Of a stretch of 64,000 nucleotides of DNA, positions 54,488 through 63,590 are shown piece after piece. This stretch comes from Celeribacter sp. HF31 (GTDB taxonomy: Bacteria > Pseudomonadota > Alphaproteobacteria > Rhodobacterales > Rhodobacteraceae), in the NCBI RefSeq assembly GCF_011806455.1, contig NZ_JAATOT010000002.1, forward strand, positions 434,001 through 498,000, written 5' to 3'. How positions within the stretch are numbered: position 1 is the first letter of the stretch; each line of letters begins with the position of its first letter. The position numbers and the translations under genes were made by a program. The notes below the pieces were generated by a model, which was given only the letters and a program-made list of their open reading frames with translations, made no database searches and had not been told where the DNA came from.

Positions 54488-54531
54488 GGATAATTCTCAA
54501 GCGGGATTATCCGAATTCCGGATTTATTCGG
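54488..54531. promoter_or_regulatory. Operator-like repeats upstream of the XRE pair
   Basis: GGATAAT-N11-ATTATCC (54488-54512) and the overlapping CCGAAT-N9-ATTCGG (54511-54531) lie just before the first XRE gene and in the promoter of the divergent exported-protein gene. Confidence 0.5.
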
Positions 54532-54538
54532 AGTTCAA

Positions 54539-54790
54539 ATGATGGGAAGAACCTTGCGCAGTCCGGGCCACTTGGCCCTCATGGCGGCGCTGAAACAGGC
54601 ACGACTGAACGCAGGGCTGACACAGACCGAGTTAGCAGACCGCCTCGAACGGCCTCAGTCCTTCGTAGCCAAATACGAGAACGGTGAACGGAAGGTGGAG
54701 GTCGTCGAATTCGTCCAGATCGTGAGAGCGATTGGATGCGATGGTCGTATGATCCTAGACGATGTTGCGCGTGCGGAACTGGGTGCATGA
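54539..54790 (+). CDS. XRE family regulator
   Basis: An 83-aa HTH protein: LMAALKQARLNAGLTQTELADRLERPQSFVAKYENGERKVEVVEFVQIVRAIG is a complete XRE domain (about 14-68), with a short C-terminal tail. The two Met codons at 54539/54542 are both possible starts. Its 3' end overlaps the next HTH gene by 29 bases, and it lies directly downstream of paired inverted repeats that it may bind. Confidence 0.8.
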   Translation: MMGRTLRSPGHLALMAALKQARLNAGLTQTELADRLERPQSFVAKYENGERKVEVVEFVQIVRAIGCDGRMILDDVARAELGA

Positions 54791-54995
54791 TACAGTCGAG
54801 GATTTCGGGAAGCGCCTGCGCGAGCTGCGCAAGGCACAGGGCTATTCACAGGAAGGCTTTGCCCTGACCGTGGAGCTTGACCGAACCTATATCAGCGGGA
54901 TTGAACGCGGGGAACGGAATCCGGGTCTTAAGACGATCCTGAGGATCGCCGAGGCGCTCGAGGTGCCTGTGGCGGAACTGTTCAGTGCGGGATGA
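54762..54995 (+). CDS. Second XRE family regulator
   Basis: A 77-aa HTH protein (FGKRLRELRKAQGYSQEGFALTVELDRTYISGIERGERNPGLKTILRIAEALEV, about 15-67) of the XRE type common beside restriction and defence genes (C-protein-like). The first codon is uncertain: ATG 54762 lies inside the upstream gene in another frame, and GTG 54783 is an alternative nearer the HTH. Confidence 0.8.
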   Translation: MLRVRNWVHDTVEDFGKRLRELRKAQGYSQEGFALTVELDRTYISGIERGERNPGLKTILRIAEALEVPVAELFSAG

Positions 54996-55065
54996 CGTGA
55001 ACGGCCCATAGCCGCCATTGCCCATAGCCCAAAATGCAGCATTGCAGCTTACGCAAAGCAGCCGT

Positions 55066-55764
55066 TCACTTTACCGCAGATTTCAAGCTCATCCGCTTCT
55101 TTAGTGCCGTTGCAACCTCTGGCTTCAATTCAATCTTTGAGATGAGCTCAGAGAAACTATTTCCGTTGTAAATGCCGTAGTCCTTGCGCGCAGTTTCTTC
55201 GATGCTGATCCTCCAGTTTTCAGCATCAAGAATAATGCTTCCAGCGTCAAATAGTCGATGTAGGTCTGCGCGGAGAGGGATACCATTCCAAGCCTCATCC
55301 CCACCACCGCAAGATACAGGTATTATGTGCGCGGCCTCCAATACTGCCAAGGTCTCGCATCCAGAAATCAGACAACGCGCACCAAACATCTCGAATACCT
55401 CACGTCGAAACTTAGCTTGCCGTGGCCGCTGCCAGACTTCGGCTAGTCTGCGTTGCCGCTCTGCTGCGATCTCAGCCTCGTTGCTCGCATTTTCGATCAG
55501 TTGAAACCCAAGTTTCTCGAAGTACTTTCGAAAAACGTTTGTGATAGGGTTATCGGTCATGGGATTTCCGGCGAGCTCATTAGCAAGACGACCTAATGGC
55601 TTCACAGGGTAAGCCACACCTTCATGCATTAAGAAGCCGGTACTGGACTTTCGCATCTGCCCATTTGGCTTGGGATAATTTTCATACAGCCAAGCTAGCC
55701 CTTCGGCTTTCACACGGTCGATGGCCTCTTCGGCTTGATTTCGATCAAAGGTCAATTCGGTCAT
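55066..55764 (-). CDS. HNH endonuclease
   Basis: A 232-aa protein. The C-terminal HNH_2-type domain (about 125-205) reads RCLISGC...LEAAHIIPVSCGGGDEAWNGIPLRADLHRLFDAG, with catalytic His in AAHIIP, Asn in WNGI and His in DLHRLFD; zinc-like Cys pairs are partly present. The N-terminal ~110 residues (YPVKPLGRLANELAG...NVFRKYFEKLGFQL) are probably a DNA- or modification-recognition domain. ATG 55764 is preferred to TTG 55800. It is a candidate restriction enzyme located at the edge of the large-gene cluster. Confidence 0.8.
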   Translation of the reverse strand: MTELTFDRNQAEEAIDRVKAEGLAWLYENYPKPNGQMRKSSTGFLMHEGVAYPVKPLGRLANELAGNPMTDNPITNVFRKYFEKLGFQLIENASNEAEIAAERQRRLAEVWQRPRQAKFRREVFEMFGARCLISGCETLAVLEAAHIIPVSCGGGDEAWNGIPLRADLHRLFDAGSIILDAENWRISIEETARKDYGIYNGNSFSELISKIELKPEVATALKKRMSLKSAVK

Positions 55765-55917
55765 CTTATCAGTATCATCCCTCAAACTTGCTGATCGCAA
55801 AACTATCGTAACCTTGCTCTGGTGATAATCCCTGAGCGAAGGCTACTTCGGCCCAAACTAGACCATTACCCTAGCATCAAAATGCTGCAGCGCTACTCTC
55901 GAAAGCGTACATCCATA

Positions 55918-58900
55918 TCAAGGGTGCCAGCGCTCACCCACAGCGGCCTGCTCGTCTTCTCGACGGGCATCCCATTCATACCCTTCAGCAATTGATATGA
56001 GGCTTTCCGACAAACGGGGGTGGGAGTTTCCATATCTAGCAGCAAGCTCTCGATAACGCTCGGCAAGCCTGCGTTCTTGCGCTCCGCCATCATACGGGCT
56101 GCGCATCGTTACACCACGCGCATTGCGAACCCCCATACAGAACCGCTCCCTTAGTCCAGCAGATTCAGAGCCATCTAGGCAGTCCAAGATGACATCTGGC
56201 AACCAGTCGTCCCAGGGCCGTCTCCTCGCCATCCGCGCGAGCAGGGCTCCTAGATGGGTTTCGGCGAATTCCTTGCGGTCAGCATCTCTAGCAAGTTGAA
56301 ATGCACTTTCCATCCAGGCGTTGAATTGATCAGATGAAACTTCACCATCCTCGTCGGTACCAGGAACAGCATTCCACCCCTGAAGCGAATGGTATGCTAA
56401 GTCGGCTAAGAACTCTTTTTTCTCTGCAGAAAGCTCTTCTCGCTCCGGTTCATCTGCACCATCCCGACGACGGTAACGCCAGCAAAGTAGCTCAGCAAAG
56501 AGATTGGGGTCACGAGCAAGCTCTCGGTGCAATGCCAGCGTTCGTTCGTTATCTCGATGGCCGTGTGGGCACAAAAGTTTGACGAAGGGCAGTTCTAGGT
56601 TGGCGATTTGAGCATTAGTTATAGCTTCGTCTTCATGAAGGAACTTAAATACTTCATCTAACTCGTAAGAGCTTGGAAGCGGCCCATCCAGCTCCTCTCC
56701 GCGAGCAATTGCTTGCAGGGCATCCACCCAATGGGTGGCTGAGATTTTGTGTTTCCACAAACAAACGGCTGAGAATGCGGATCTCGGCCTCTGGTATTCG
56801 AGAAGCTTTGTAACGGCGTATTCTACTTCGTCGGATGGGGTGTCACTCCAGATACGAATTGATGCCGAATTCCAGAAGGCAGCCGCAACATCATCCCCGA
56901 GGCTTTCCGCGACTTTCCAGCCGACTGAACGCCCCGGAAGGTGTTCCGCAAACCTCTGGCGGACCGCTTTACCTTCAAGAGCTCCTTGTTCCTTCAGGCT
57001 ATCGGCCACGGCGGCAAGGTCGACCCACCCTGCACTCGAAAGCAGTTGCCGCAGGAAAGCATTGGACTGATCATTTTCCTCGGTGCGCAGCGCAGCCGAG
57101 ACCCAGTGGGTCGACGTTTCCATTGCCGCATCTTGCGGTACCAAGACTAGAGCTACCAGGTCGGGTTGCTTCACGCTAAGCGCAAACGGAAGAACGGCTT
57201 GATCTCCCAATTGCTCCCTTATTTCAGCGATAGAGTTTCTGCGGCGTTCTTCGACAAGTTCGTTTTTCTCCTGCCATGACAAGCGCCCATTTTCATCGTC
57301 TTCCACCAGAGCGCGCCACTCAACGTGGGAGCTTTCAAACAGCCAACGGTGGCGAGCAGTCGGCGACTGAGGGGTCAACACCTCTTCCATACGTCTAAGC
57401 GCTGCTGCTAATTGTTCGTCTTCTTTTCCGTCCTGATATGCGCGAAGAACATCGCGCCGACGAAGGTTGTGCCGAAGATCGGCTTTGTCCTCATCGGTTG
57501 CTGTCTTTGACCAGTTCTCGACTTCGACTACTAACCGAGTCAGGTCATCAGGATGAAGACGTGTCGCAATTTCCAACAGCCGTTCAAGTTCCACCTGATC
57601 AAAGGGAGCCATGTCCAGTAGCAGGCGGCTGGCTTCAACCGCCGATGCGCGGACATCCGCATCTGTCGGTGACGGCACTTCTGCATCCAATGCTCGCCAT
57701 TGCGGCCTCGCGGTGCGTGACGCGAAATTTGGACCACCTCCTGGAAGAAGAGAGATGCAGACGTCCATCACAGGGTGGCGGAACTGTGCAGACAAGCGCC
57801 GTAAGACAGTCGTCCTTTCCGTGGCGCTAAGAGCGGTGGCAGGCAACCAAGCTCTGAACAGCGCACGGGCCGTTAATTTCGGCGAGTTCGAAACATTGTC
57901 TTCCACCTCCAAACGGCGAAGCCCAAAGACTATCTTTGCAACACGTGAAAAGTGAACTGGATGCCAGGCCAAAAGCTCAAGCGCCCAAAGCAAATTTGTC
58001 CGTAAGCACTCACCGCTTACGATGCCTTCAGTGGTTCCCATAATGGCGCGTATGGCCGGTTCCGGCTCTCTAAGCTCAGCTTCGAGGCAATCTAGGAACG
58101 CAGATGGCGATGCCTCCGCCAATGCACGCAAATGCCCCCGGATGGAAAGCCAACGTTCTTCATCTGCACCTTGCATTAGGGACCTAACGACTTCCCCAGC
58201 ACGGTATGCGAGATCAACTTCCAACCTGTCACCGCAGATTTCTGCACCATGAACGGATAGAATGCACAACGCGTCGCCGAGACCGGAAAGCAGGGCTCCC
58301 GAAAAACTTCGCGCGTGCCCCAAAACATTGGCCATGTACCACTGATCTTGAGGTAGGTCTAAGGCGGGGTCTCTATCGCCCAGCAACTCCGGCAAGAGTT
58401 GAAAGAAGCGGTCCAAATCGTCTCTACTTATGTAATGCCCTACGGCAAAAAGCGCGTCGATTTGTGATACAACGACATTCACATGCCCATAGCGCGCAAT
58501 TGGTGCGTCGTTCAGAGCGAGCAGTTCGTCTCGAACTGTATCTACTTCACCATCCCGAAAATCACCTAATAGCTGTAAAATTGTGCTATCATCCAGGTTC
58601 TCGCGCTCGACCCAAGAGCCTGCCACTGCAAACGGGAGAACACTTTTTGCCGCTGCGCGATCTCTAACCCAACTAGGCCGCCGAACCTCAGGATCATCGG
58701 AGAGCTGACGCCGCAATACAGGAACAGAATGGCCAACTTTGATGGAGAGGTTGTCCGCGTCATCACGCGATAGCCCCATGCTCTCAAGTTCAGCGCGAAA
58801 GGTTTCTGAGGGCACGTGCGAAAGCAGCAACGCCTCCCTGACGTCTAAACGCCCCTTGGAATAGGCACGGACAATCGTCAAATTTCGTCGATCACCAAAG

Positions 58901-59709
58901 TCTAGCTCCTCCCCATCTTCGACATCCGCAACGACAATAAGGTGGTTTGCGCTCGTAGGAATTCTGACATCGCGAGATGTGGCAATAACTGTCTTATCGA
59001 GGAGATCGAGGGCATCGGCTTCGATCATCGTCGCAACGACAAATGCAACGGCCTCCCGTCTATCGTCAGCTTGAACCGGGACTATCGGCTCTCGGTCACG
59101 AAGCTTCTGCAACAACACGCTCTGCTCGTTGTGTCGCCTAGAAGAAACAAGCTTGATGGACAATGGCGGCACCGAAGCTGTCGCCCAACTATTCCACCAT
59201 TCGTGAGGTGTCTTCAGCCCAGGCCAGGTGACACCCAGCTTTTCACCCAGCCAACGGGCCGTCGCAGGCGCTTCTTCCAGCCAAGTTTCAAGGTCTATGG
59301 CGTCGAACGCCTCAACGGTCGCCCAAGCGCCTTCACCACGACGCTCTTCAAGCCAGTCTTCTTTTCCGTTCCACCTCCTCGGCGTCACGAAGACGAATGC
59401 GCTATTCTCTCGCTGGTCTTTCGGCGTTGAGTCAGTTCTCTTTAGATAATCACCATCGGCTTTACTTCGAGGGTCTACATTACAACCCATTTCCCATACG
59501 CTTCTACCTTCCGGCACCCAAACAGTAGCGGCTTCACATTCAACTTGACCGTCAAGCCCAGGCAAATCGACCGCCTCGTTTCCGGGAAAGCGCATCGAGA
59601 CAAGGGATTTCGCGGTCTCTCCAATCAGGCGACGAATAAGTATTGGTAGGTTGCTACGGCATTCGTGGCGGCCGGCCCATTGGCGTATTGCAGTTTCATC
59701 AACCGGCAT
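55918..59709 (-). CDS. Giant Mrr-like nuclease protein with degenerate NTPase region
   Basis: A 1,263-aa protein. The head (about 30-165) looks like an Mrr/PD-(D/E)xK nuclease: FPGNEAVDLPGLDGQVE with Asp53, SVWEMG with Glu73, DPRSKADGDY with Lys83, then FVFVTPRRW (105-113) and DLETWLE. A region about 180-340 has the length and strand order of a STAND-type NTPase, but where a Walker A loop is expected the sequence reads VPVQADDRREAVAF (210-223), with no GKT/S. The remaining ~900 residues are helical with no motif and look like HEAT/TPR-type sensor repeats. Nuclease plus NTPase-like plus repeats is the layout of anti-phage sensor-effectors. GAGG before ATG 59709 sets the start; the frame is open to 59910. 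It is divergent from the membrane gene at 60131. Confidence 0.7.
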   Translation of the reverse strand: MPVDETAIRQWAGRHECRSNLPILIRRLIGETAKSLVSMRFPGNEAVDLPGLDGQVECEAATVWVPEGRSVWEMGCNVDPRSKADGDYLKRTDSTPKDQRENSAFVFVTPRRWNGKEDWLEERRGEGAWATVEAFDAIDLETWLEEAPATARWLGEKLGVTWPGLKTPHEWWNSWATASVPPLSIKLVSSRRHNEQSVLLQKLRDREPIVPVQADDRREAVAFVVATMIEADALDLLDKTVIATSRDVRIPTSANHLIVVADVEDGEELDFGDRRNLTIVRAYSKGRLDVREALLLSHVPSETFRAELESMGLSRDDADNLSIKVGHSVPVLRRQLSDDPEVRRPSWVRDRAAAKSVLPFAVAGSWVERENLDDSTILQLLGDFRDGEVDTVRDELLALNDAPIARYGHVNVVVSQIDALFAVGHYISRDDLDRFFQLLPELLGDRDPALDLPQDQWYMANVLGHARSFSGALLSGLGDALCILSVHGAEICGDRLEVDLAYRAGEVVRSLMQGADEERWLSIRGHLRALAEASPSAFLDCLEAELREPEPAIRAIMGTTEGIVSGECLRTNLLWALELLAWHPVHFSRVAKIVFGLRRLEVEDNVSNSPKLTARALFRAWLPATALSATERTTVLRRLSAQFRHPVMDVCISLLPGGGPNFASRTARPQWRALDAEVPSPTDADVRASAVEASRLLLDMAPFDQVELERLLEIATRLHPDDLTRLVVEVENWSKTATDEDKADLRHNLRRRDVLRAYQDGKEDEQLAAALRRMEEVLTPQSPTARHRWLFESSHVEWRALVEDDENGRLSWQEKNELVEERRRNSIAEIREQLGDQAVLPFALSVKQPDLVALVLVPQDAAMETSTHWVSAALRTEENDQSNAFLRQLLSSAGWVDLAAVADSLKEQGALEGKAVRQRFAEHLPGRSVGWKVAESLGDDVAAAFWNSASIRIWSDTPSDEVEYAVTKLLEYQRPRSAFSAVCLWKHKISATHWVDALQAIARGEELDGPLPSSYELDEVFKFLHEDEAITNAQIANLELPFVKLLCPHGHRDNERTLALHRELARDPNLFAELLCWRYRRRDGADEPEREELSAEKKEFLADLAYHSLQGWNAVPGTDEDGEVSSDQFNAWMESAFQLARDADRKEFAETHLGALLARMARRRPWDDWLPDVILDCLDGSESAGLRERFCMGVRNARGVTMRSPYDGGAQERRLAERYRELAARYGNSHPRLSESLISIAEGYEWDARREDEQAAVGERWHP

Positions 59710-60130
59710 GGTGACCTCATTGGGCTTGGGACTCTGTTCAGCCCAGAGTAAGCGTTTGAGTTGATTTGGTGCAATGCGCCCGGTGAGAGTAAAGTCTGCT
59801 TTGTGGGAGTGCGGATGAAAATCTTGCGCTTGCAGCGAATGGCCGGAATTCGCCCTTATTTTTCGTCGAATTTGATACCCTAAGCCGCCTTTCGGGCTCA
59901 AGTTTCTCACTGCAACGCGGCGTCAGAGAAGCGTTCGCTCGTCCACGTCGGCATGCTTTTGCTAATTGACTTCGAGATTAGCCAGCAGAAACTGAAGCAG
60001 GCAGGTTATTGGGAAACTAGGGGTACCTCAATTTGAGGGATGATCTATTCTAGTTGGTGGACCACTTTCAGAGGCACACTTTCGGCAGCACGTCACAAAG
60101 TCCAACATTTTCACTTTTACAGAATCGAGA
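59710..60130. other. Divergent promoter region between the two giant genes
   Basis: A 421-base region without a convincing gene. It contains a small palindrome CCTCA-ATT-TGAGG (60027-60039), AT-rich stretches near 59850 and 60100, and a GCCGCCTTTCGGGC hairpin (59884-59897). The promoters for both giant genes must lie here. No clear operator is seen. Confidence 0.4.
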
Positions 60131-63100
60131 GTGGGGGCAAAATCCAAACATTACAATTGTTGGATCAGTACTTTGAGACATTCGAAAAAACTCTATCGCC
60201 TACTCTTTGGGATTCTGTCTGCTTTGCTTGTGGCCGTTCAAGTTTCAGCCGATGAGTGGAATTGGCCCGTAGAAGAACTTGAATATCTTTCAGCCGAACA
60301 ATCCACACCCAATAATTCACAGAATTTCGGTGCTTACCATTTCAGCCGAGCGCTATACTTGAATATCTTTTCAAAGCTGGAAGAAATCGATCCGAAGCCG
60401 AACAACCCTGCTTATTTGAATGAGTACTGTGACGTCTTAACGGGAGAATTCGAAGCTGCTGAAGAGGATCTTGCATTGGTTGCTGGTGCGGTCATGGGTC
60501 GAGTGTATAACGGTAGCCGATGGACGTTAAATTCAAGTGATATCCCGGCCGTATTCAGCCCCATTTCAAACATATGGGACAGCGTGGAAGAAGGCGACCA
60601 TCCTGCTCTAAAGGCACTTGGCTCGATGGTTAAGCACTATGCGGAAGCGAAGTCAATTTTCTCATTTGCGGTTGATAGTTGTGATTTACTCAAAAGAGAT
60701 GGGTATCTATTCGAGTCTTCCCGCCTGGAGATCTCGGGCAACCAGTTCGGCGCGGTATCAGAGATTTTGCAAGCTCCCGAACAGCTTTCAAAATTTAGAA
60801 CTTTTGCTCAAAACTGGATTTCACAACTTCCAACAGCCGAATATTTGGAAATGGGCATACCCGCCGGTATCTACCACTTCAGCGACGCTGAACGGCTAGA
60901 GGATCAGACCGATTCTGATCAGAACTACCTCGGTCTCCCCCAGCGAGTTGATCCGAATAGGGCCGTGTATGAATATGTGTGCGATAGGCCGGATTCGGGA
61001 CATGAGTTTGAATGTCGTAACGTAGAACCGTTAGGCGCGGAAAAGCTGCTAGTCCAATTATTGGAAAGCACACCCACGATAGGGCTTTATGCCAATGACG
61101 AATTTTTATCGCGAGTTTTGGCACAATATTCGGCACTCTACGGAACCGCCCCCAAAACTCTTAGTTTTAAAAATTTGGCCATAAACATCGATCTAACGGA
61201 AAGTGGGATAGTTATTCCGTCCATTGAAATCCATGGTGTTGTTAGTGGCTCAATTTTCTTTCTACCAAGCAACTTCAATGAGATTGAAGTATCTAGATCG
61301 ATAGTTCATGACTTGAATTCAGAACGGTTTGATGTCGATGAGAACAAGGCATCGCCTATGAACTTCAGCGTGACCGAGACCCAAATGGGTTTTCTGAATT
61401 CAGACAACCTCAAAGCAAGCACGGTTTACATCCGAGGTGTCACGGGCATTCAGCAGTATCTTATCAAAAAACTTTCAGATTTCGACCCTCACTCGTTCGG
61501 CGATCCAACCCAAGACCAATCCTTATGTGCAGGAGAGGACGCGCAAACAGGCCAACAGTTGGGCGCTAGATTATCCATCGAAAACGCACATTTCGAATGG
61601 TTCACGATGCGAGACAGCTCCATTTGCTCTTTGGACTTGGAGGGCTCGAAGACCGAGTACGATGTGGAAATATCGAACACACGGGTCGGGCAAGCTGTCT
61701 ATTTGTCCTCCGCAAAAGCTCGAGGATTCGATCTTGAGAAAATTACCGGAGTAAGACCGGAAAGGACCGAAGAAGATGATAGCAGCTTTCCAATTCTAAA
61801 CATGTATGATGCGGACGTGGAGGAAGAAATCAGCCTCTCGGACATCACCGGATTTCACGACATCCGCCTGAGAAAAACAACGTCAAGCGTCATTAGGATC
61901 AACCGTGGCCACATATCCGGCACTATGAACTTGTGGGGAGCTAAAGCTTCACAATTATTTCTAGACAATTTCAACATCGATGAGACTCTATCTTTTTGGT
62001 ACGCTAACATCGATGCAATTCAGCTTGGCGGTGAGGACGGTGAAATCGCCAAAATCGCGCGCATCGAGGCGCCGCATCTGCGCTCACAACTTCAATTAAA
62101 CCTAGGTGACCTTGAGACAGAATTTCTTGATTTTTCCAATGCTCAAACGGGTCACCTGAGATTTACATGCGTAAAGGTGTCAGGTCCGGTCTACATGACG
62201 GACGTTCGCAACGACGAAGTTGTTTGGTTGGATCGCGTAAATGCTAAAGGTGCGTACTTCGGTGGCCTACACTCCCCCAAACTTTACACGCACTATAAAC
62301 CTCAAACGTCGACCGGCGCCGAGGACATGGATAGCGCGAATGAAAAGGGCGATCAGCAAGAAGAAAGCGATGCCGAAAGCAATACCCGTTCCGTTTCAAA
62401 ATCTGCGGAACACTGTGCAAACCTAGAAAATCGATTTGGCGTTCTTCATCTAGAAGAAAGCCAAATAGAAATCGCACAAATCAATGTAGAAATCAGCCAT
62501 CAATTGATATTGAATCGCGCCAAGATCGGCAGCTTAACCATGGTACACGCCCTCAGTAAAATTTCGGAAAATGCCTATCTCAATTTCCGCCAAGCGACGA
62601 TCGGCTCAATTCTTTTACCGAAGGACTATTTTGGAAAAAACGGAGCGGGAAAGCGCCCATTCTTGGATGTAACGGGAGCTGATATTGGCTTCTTCCAAAT
62701 TGCCAGCGCCCAAGATGAGTCTTCTACCGGTATGAGGGATGGTGCCTTGATCCCTGTAAATCTGGAAGAGATTATAAAACAAAATTCAAGGGACGCGAAG
62801 CTCTACGATGCCTTCTTATTTGACAGTCTTCTCCCCGCGCTGCGCCAATCCCCGGAGTTTTACTCAACCGCGGAGTATAACGCGGAAACCTACGCTATCG
62901 TCCGAAACTCCCTGCAACGACTGGGATTATTCGACCTGTCGCGAAAAATCGCGATCGAACAAAACGATCACTATCGAGCTGCCACGAACGAAAGAGCAAC
63001 AAAAGTCATTTACGGTTTGGGTCGCGCGCTTACACGGTACGGTTATGAGACCTATCGAGCGGTGTTCTACTTGCTTGGCCTTTGGCTGGCCGGTTTCGCA

Positions 63101-63388
63101 GTCTTACTGCTGGACCAGATTCTGATGCTTAGAAAACAAGATGGAAAACTGCATCGACCCAAATTGTGGGAAGCACTCAACAAATGCGTGTTTTATAGTC
63201 TGGACAGAACAGTTCCAACGCTAGTGCTCGACGAAGTATTTAATTCTCCGGCGACCAGCGGCGACCGCCCCTACAGAGCGCGCACTCAAACCAGTGCCTG
63301 GGTGATTTCAGTGTTGTATATCCAGCGCATGCTCGCGTTTTTGGTTATAGCATTCGCCATCGGAGGCCTGTTCAATGTGTACCAATAG
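60131..63388 (+). CDS. Giant membrane-anchored protein of unknown function
   Basis: A 1,085-aa protein, if started at GTG 60131. The N-terminal hydrophobic segment (LLFGILSALLVAVQVSA, about 25-41) is a signal or anchor. A long, probably extracytoplasmic region follows (about 42-960) with many short beta-like units (for example LFLDNFNIDETLSFWYANIDAIQL and similar), suggesting a beta-helix or pentapeptide-type solenoid. An acidic low-complexity insert lies at about 740-765. At the C-terminus two TM helices (about 975-998 and 1057-1082) flank a conserved-looking segment FYSLDRTVPTLVLDEVF. Two sampled 60-base lines have 27 and 28 G+C (45% and 47%), well below the core. The start is uncertain, with only a weak upstream GAG. 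I cannot assign a function. Confidence 0.65.
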   Translation: MGAKSKHYNCWISTLRHSKKLYRLLFGILSALLVAVQVSADEWNWPVEELEYLSAEQSTPNNSQNFGAYHFSRALYLNIFSKLEEIDPKPNNPAYLNEYCDVLTGEFEAAEEDLALVAGAVMGRVYNGSRWTLNSSDIPAVFSPISNIWDSVEEGDHPALKALGSMVKHYAEAKSIFSFAVDSCDLLKRDGYLFESSRLEISGNQFGAVSEILQAPEQLSKFRTFAQNWISQLPTAEYLEMGIPAGIYHFSDAERLEDQTDSDQNYLGLPQRVDPNRAVYEYVCDRPDSGHEFECRNVEPLGAEKLLVQLLESTPTIGLYANDEFLSRVLAQYSALYGTAPKTLSFKNLAINIDLTESGIVIPSIEIHGVVSGSIFFLPSNFNEIEVSRSIVHDLNSERFDVDENKASPMNFSVTETQMGFLNSDNLKASTVYIRGVTGIQQYLIKKLSDFDPHSFGDPTQDQSLCAGEDAQTGQQLGARLSIENAHFEWFTMRDSSICSLDLEGSKTEYDVEISNTRVGQAVYLSSAKARGFDLEKITGVRPERTEEDDSSFPILNMYDADVEEEISLSDITGFHDIRLRKTTSSVIRINRGHISGTMNLWGAKASQLFLDNFNIDETLSFWYANIDAIQLGGEDGEIAKIARIEAPHLRSQLQLNLGDLETEFLDFSNAQTGHLRFTCVKVSGPVYMTDVRNDEVVWLDRVNAKGAYFGGLHSPKLYTHYKPQTSTGAEDMDSANEKGDQQEESDAESNTRSVSKSAEHCANLENRFGVLHLEESQIEIAQINVEISHQLILNRAKIGSLTMVHALSKISENAYLNFRQATIGSILLPKDYFGKNGAGKRPFLDVTGADIGFFQIASAQDESSTGMRDGALIPVNLEEIIKQNSRDAKLYDAFLFDSLLPALRQSPEFYSTAEYNAETYAIVRNSLQRLGLFDLSRKIAIEQNDHYRAATNERATKVIYGLGRALTRYGYETYRAVFYLLGLWLAGFAVLLLDQILMLRKQDGKLHRPKLWEALNKCVFYSLDRTVPTLVLDEVFNSPATSGDRPYRARTQTSAWVISVLYIQRMLAFLVIAFAIGGLFNVYQ

Positions 63389-63590
63389 CAGAATAGCTTT
63401 TCCCCTCCTCAAGACACTGAAAGCTACAGTTGATGCTTGGTACGAGGTGAATAAATGCCACTAACTTTGCTGCTCGGCGGCCGGTGCCTATCAGCGCTTT
63501 CACATAAATAAGGGAACGGGGCGCTGAACGCCCGCTTTGCTTCCGAATGGAGACTTTCAGTCAAGACGCGGCGAATGTCCGCATTCCGCC
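63389..63590. other. Spacer between the membrane gene and the Res fragment
   Basis: About 200 bases between convergent genes. I see no gene or clear terminator. Confidence 0.4.

Noticed and set aside
60040-60255. A 71-codon frame just upstream of the giant membrane gene
   Set aside because: It runs out of frame into that gene's signal region, has no ribosome-binding site and no conserved features.
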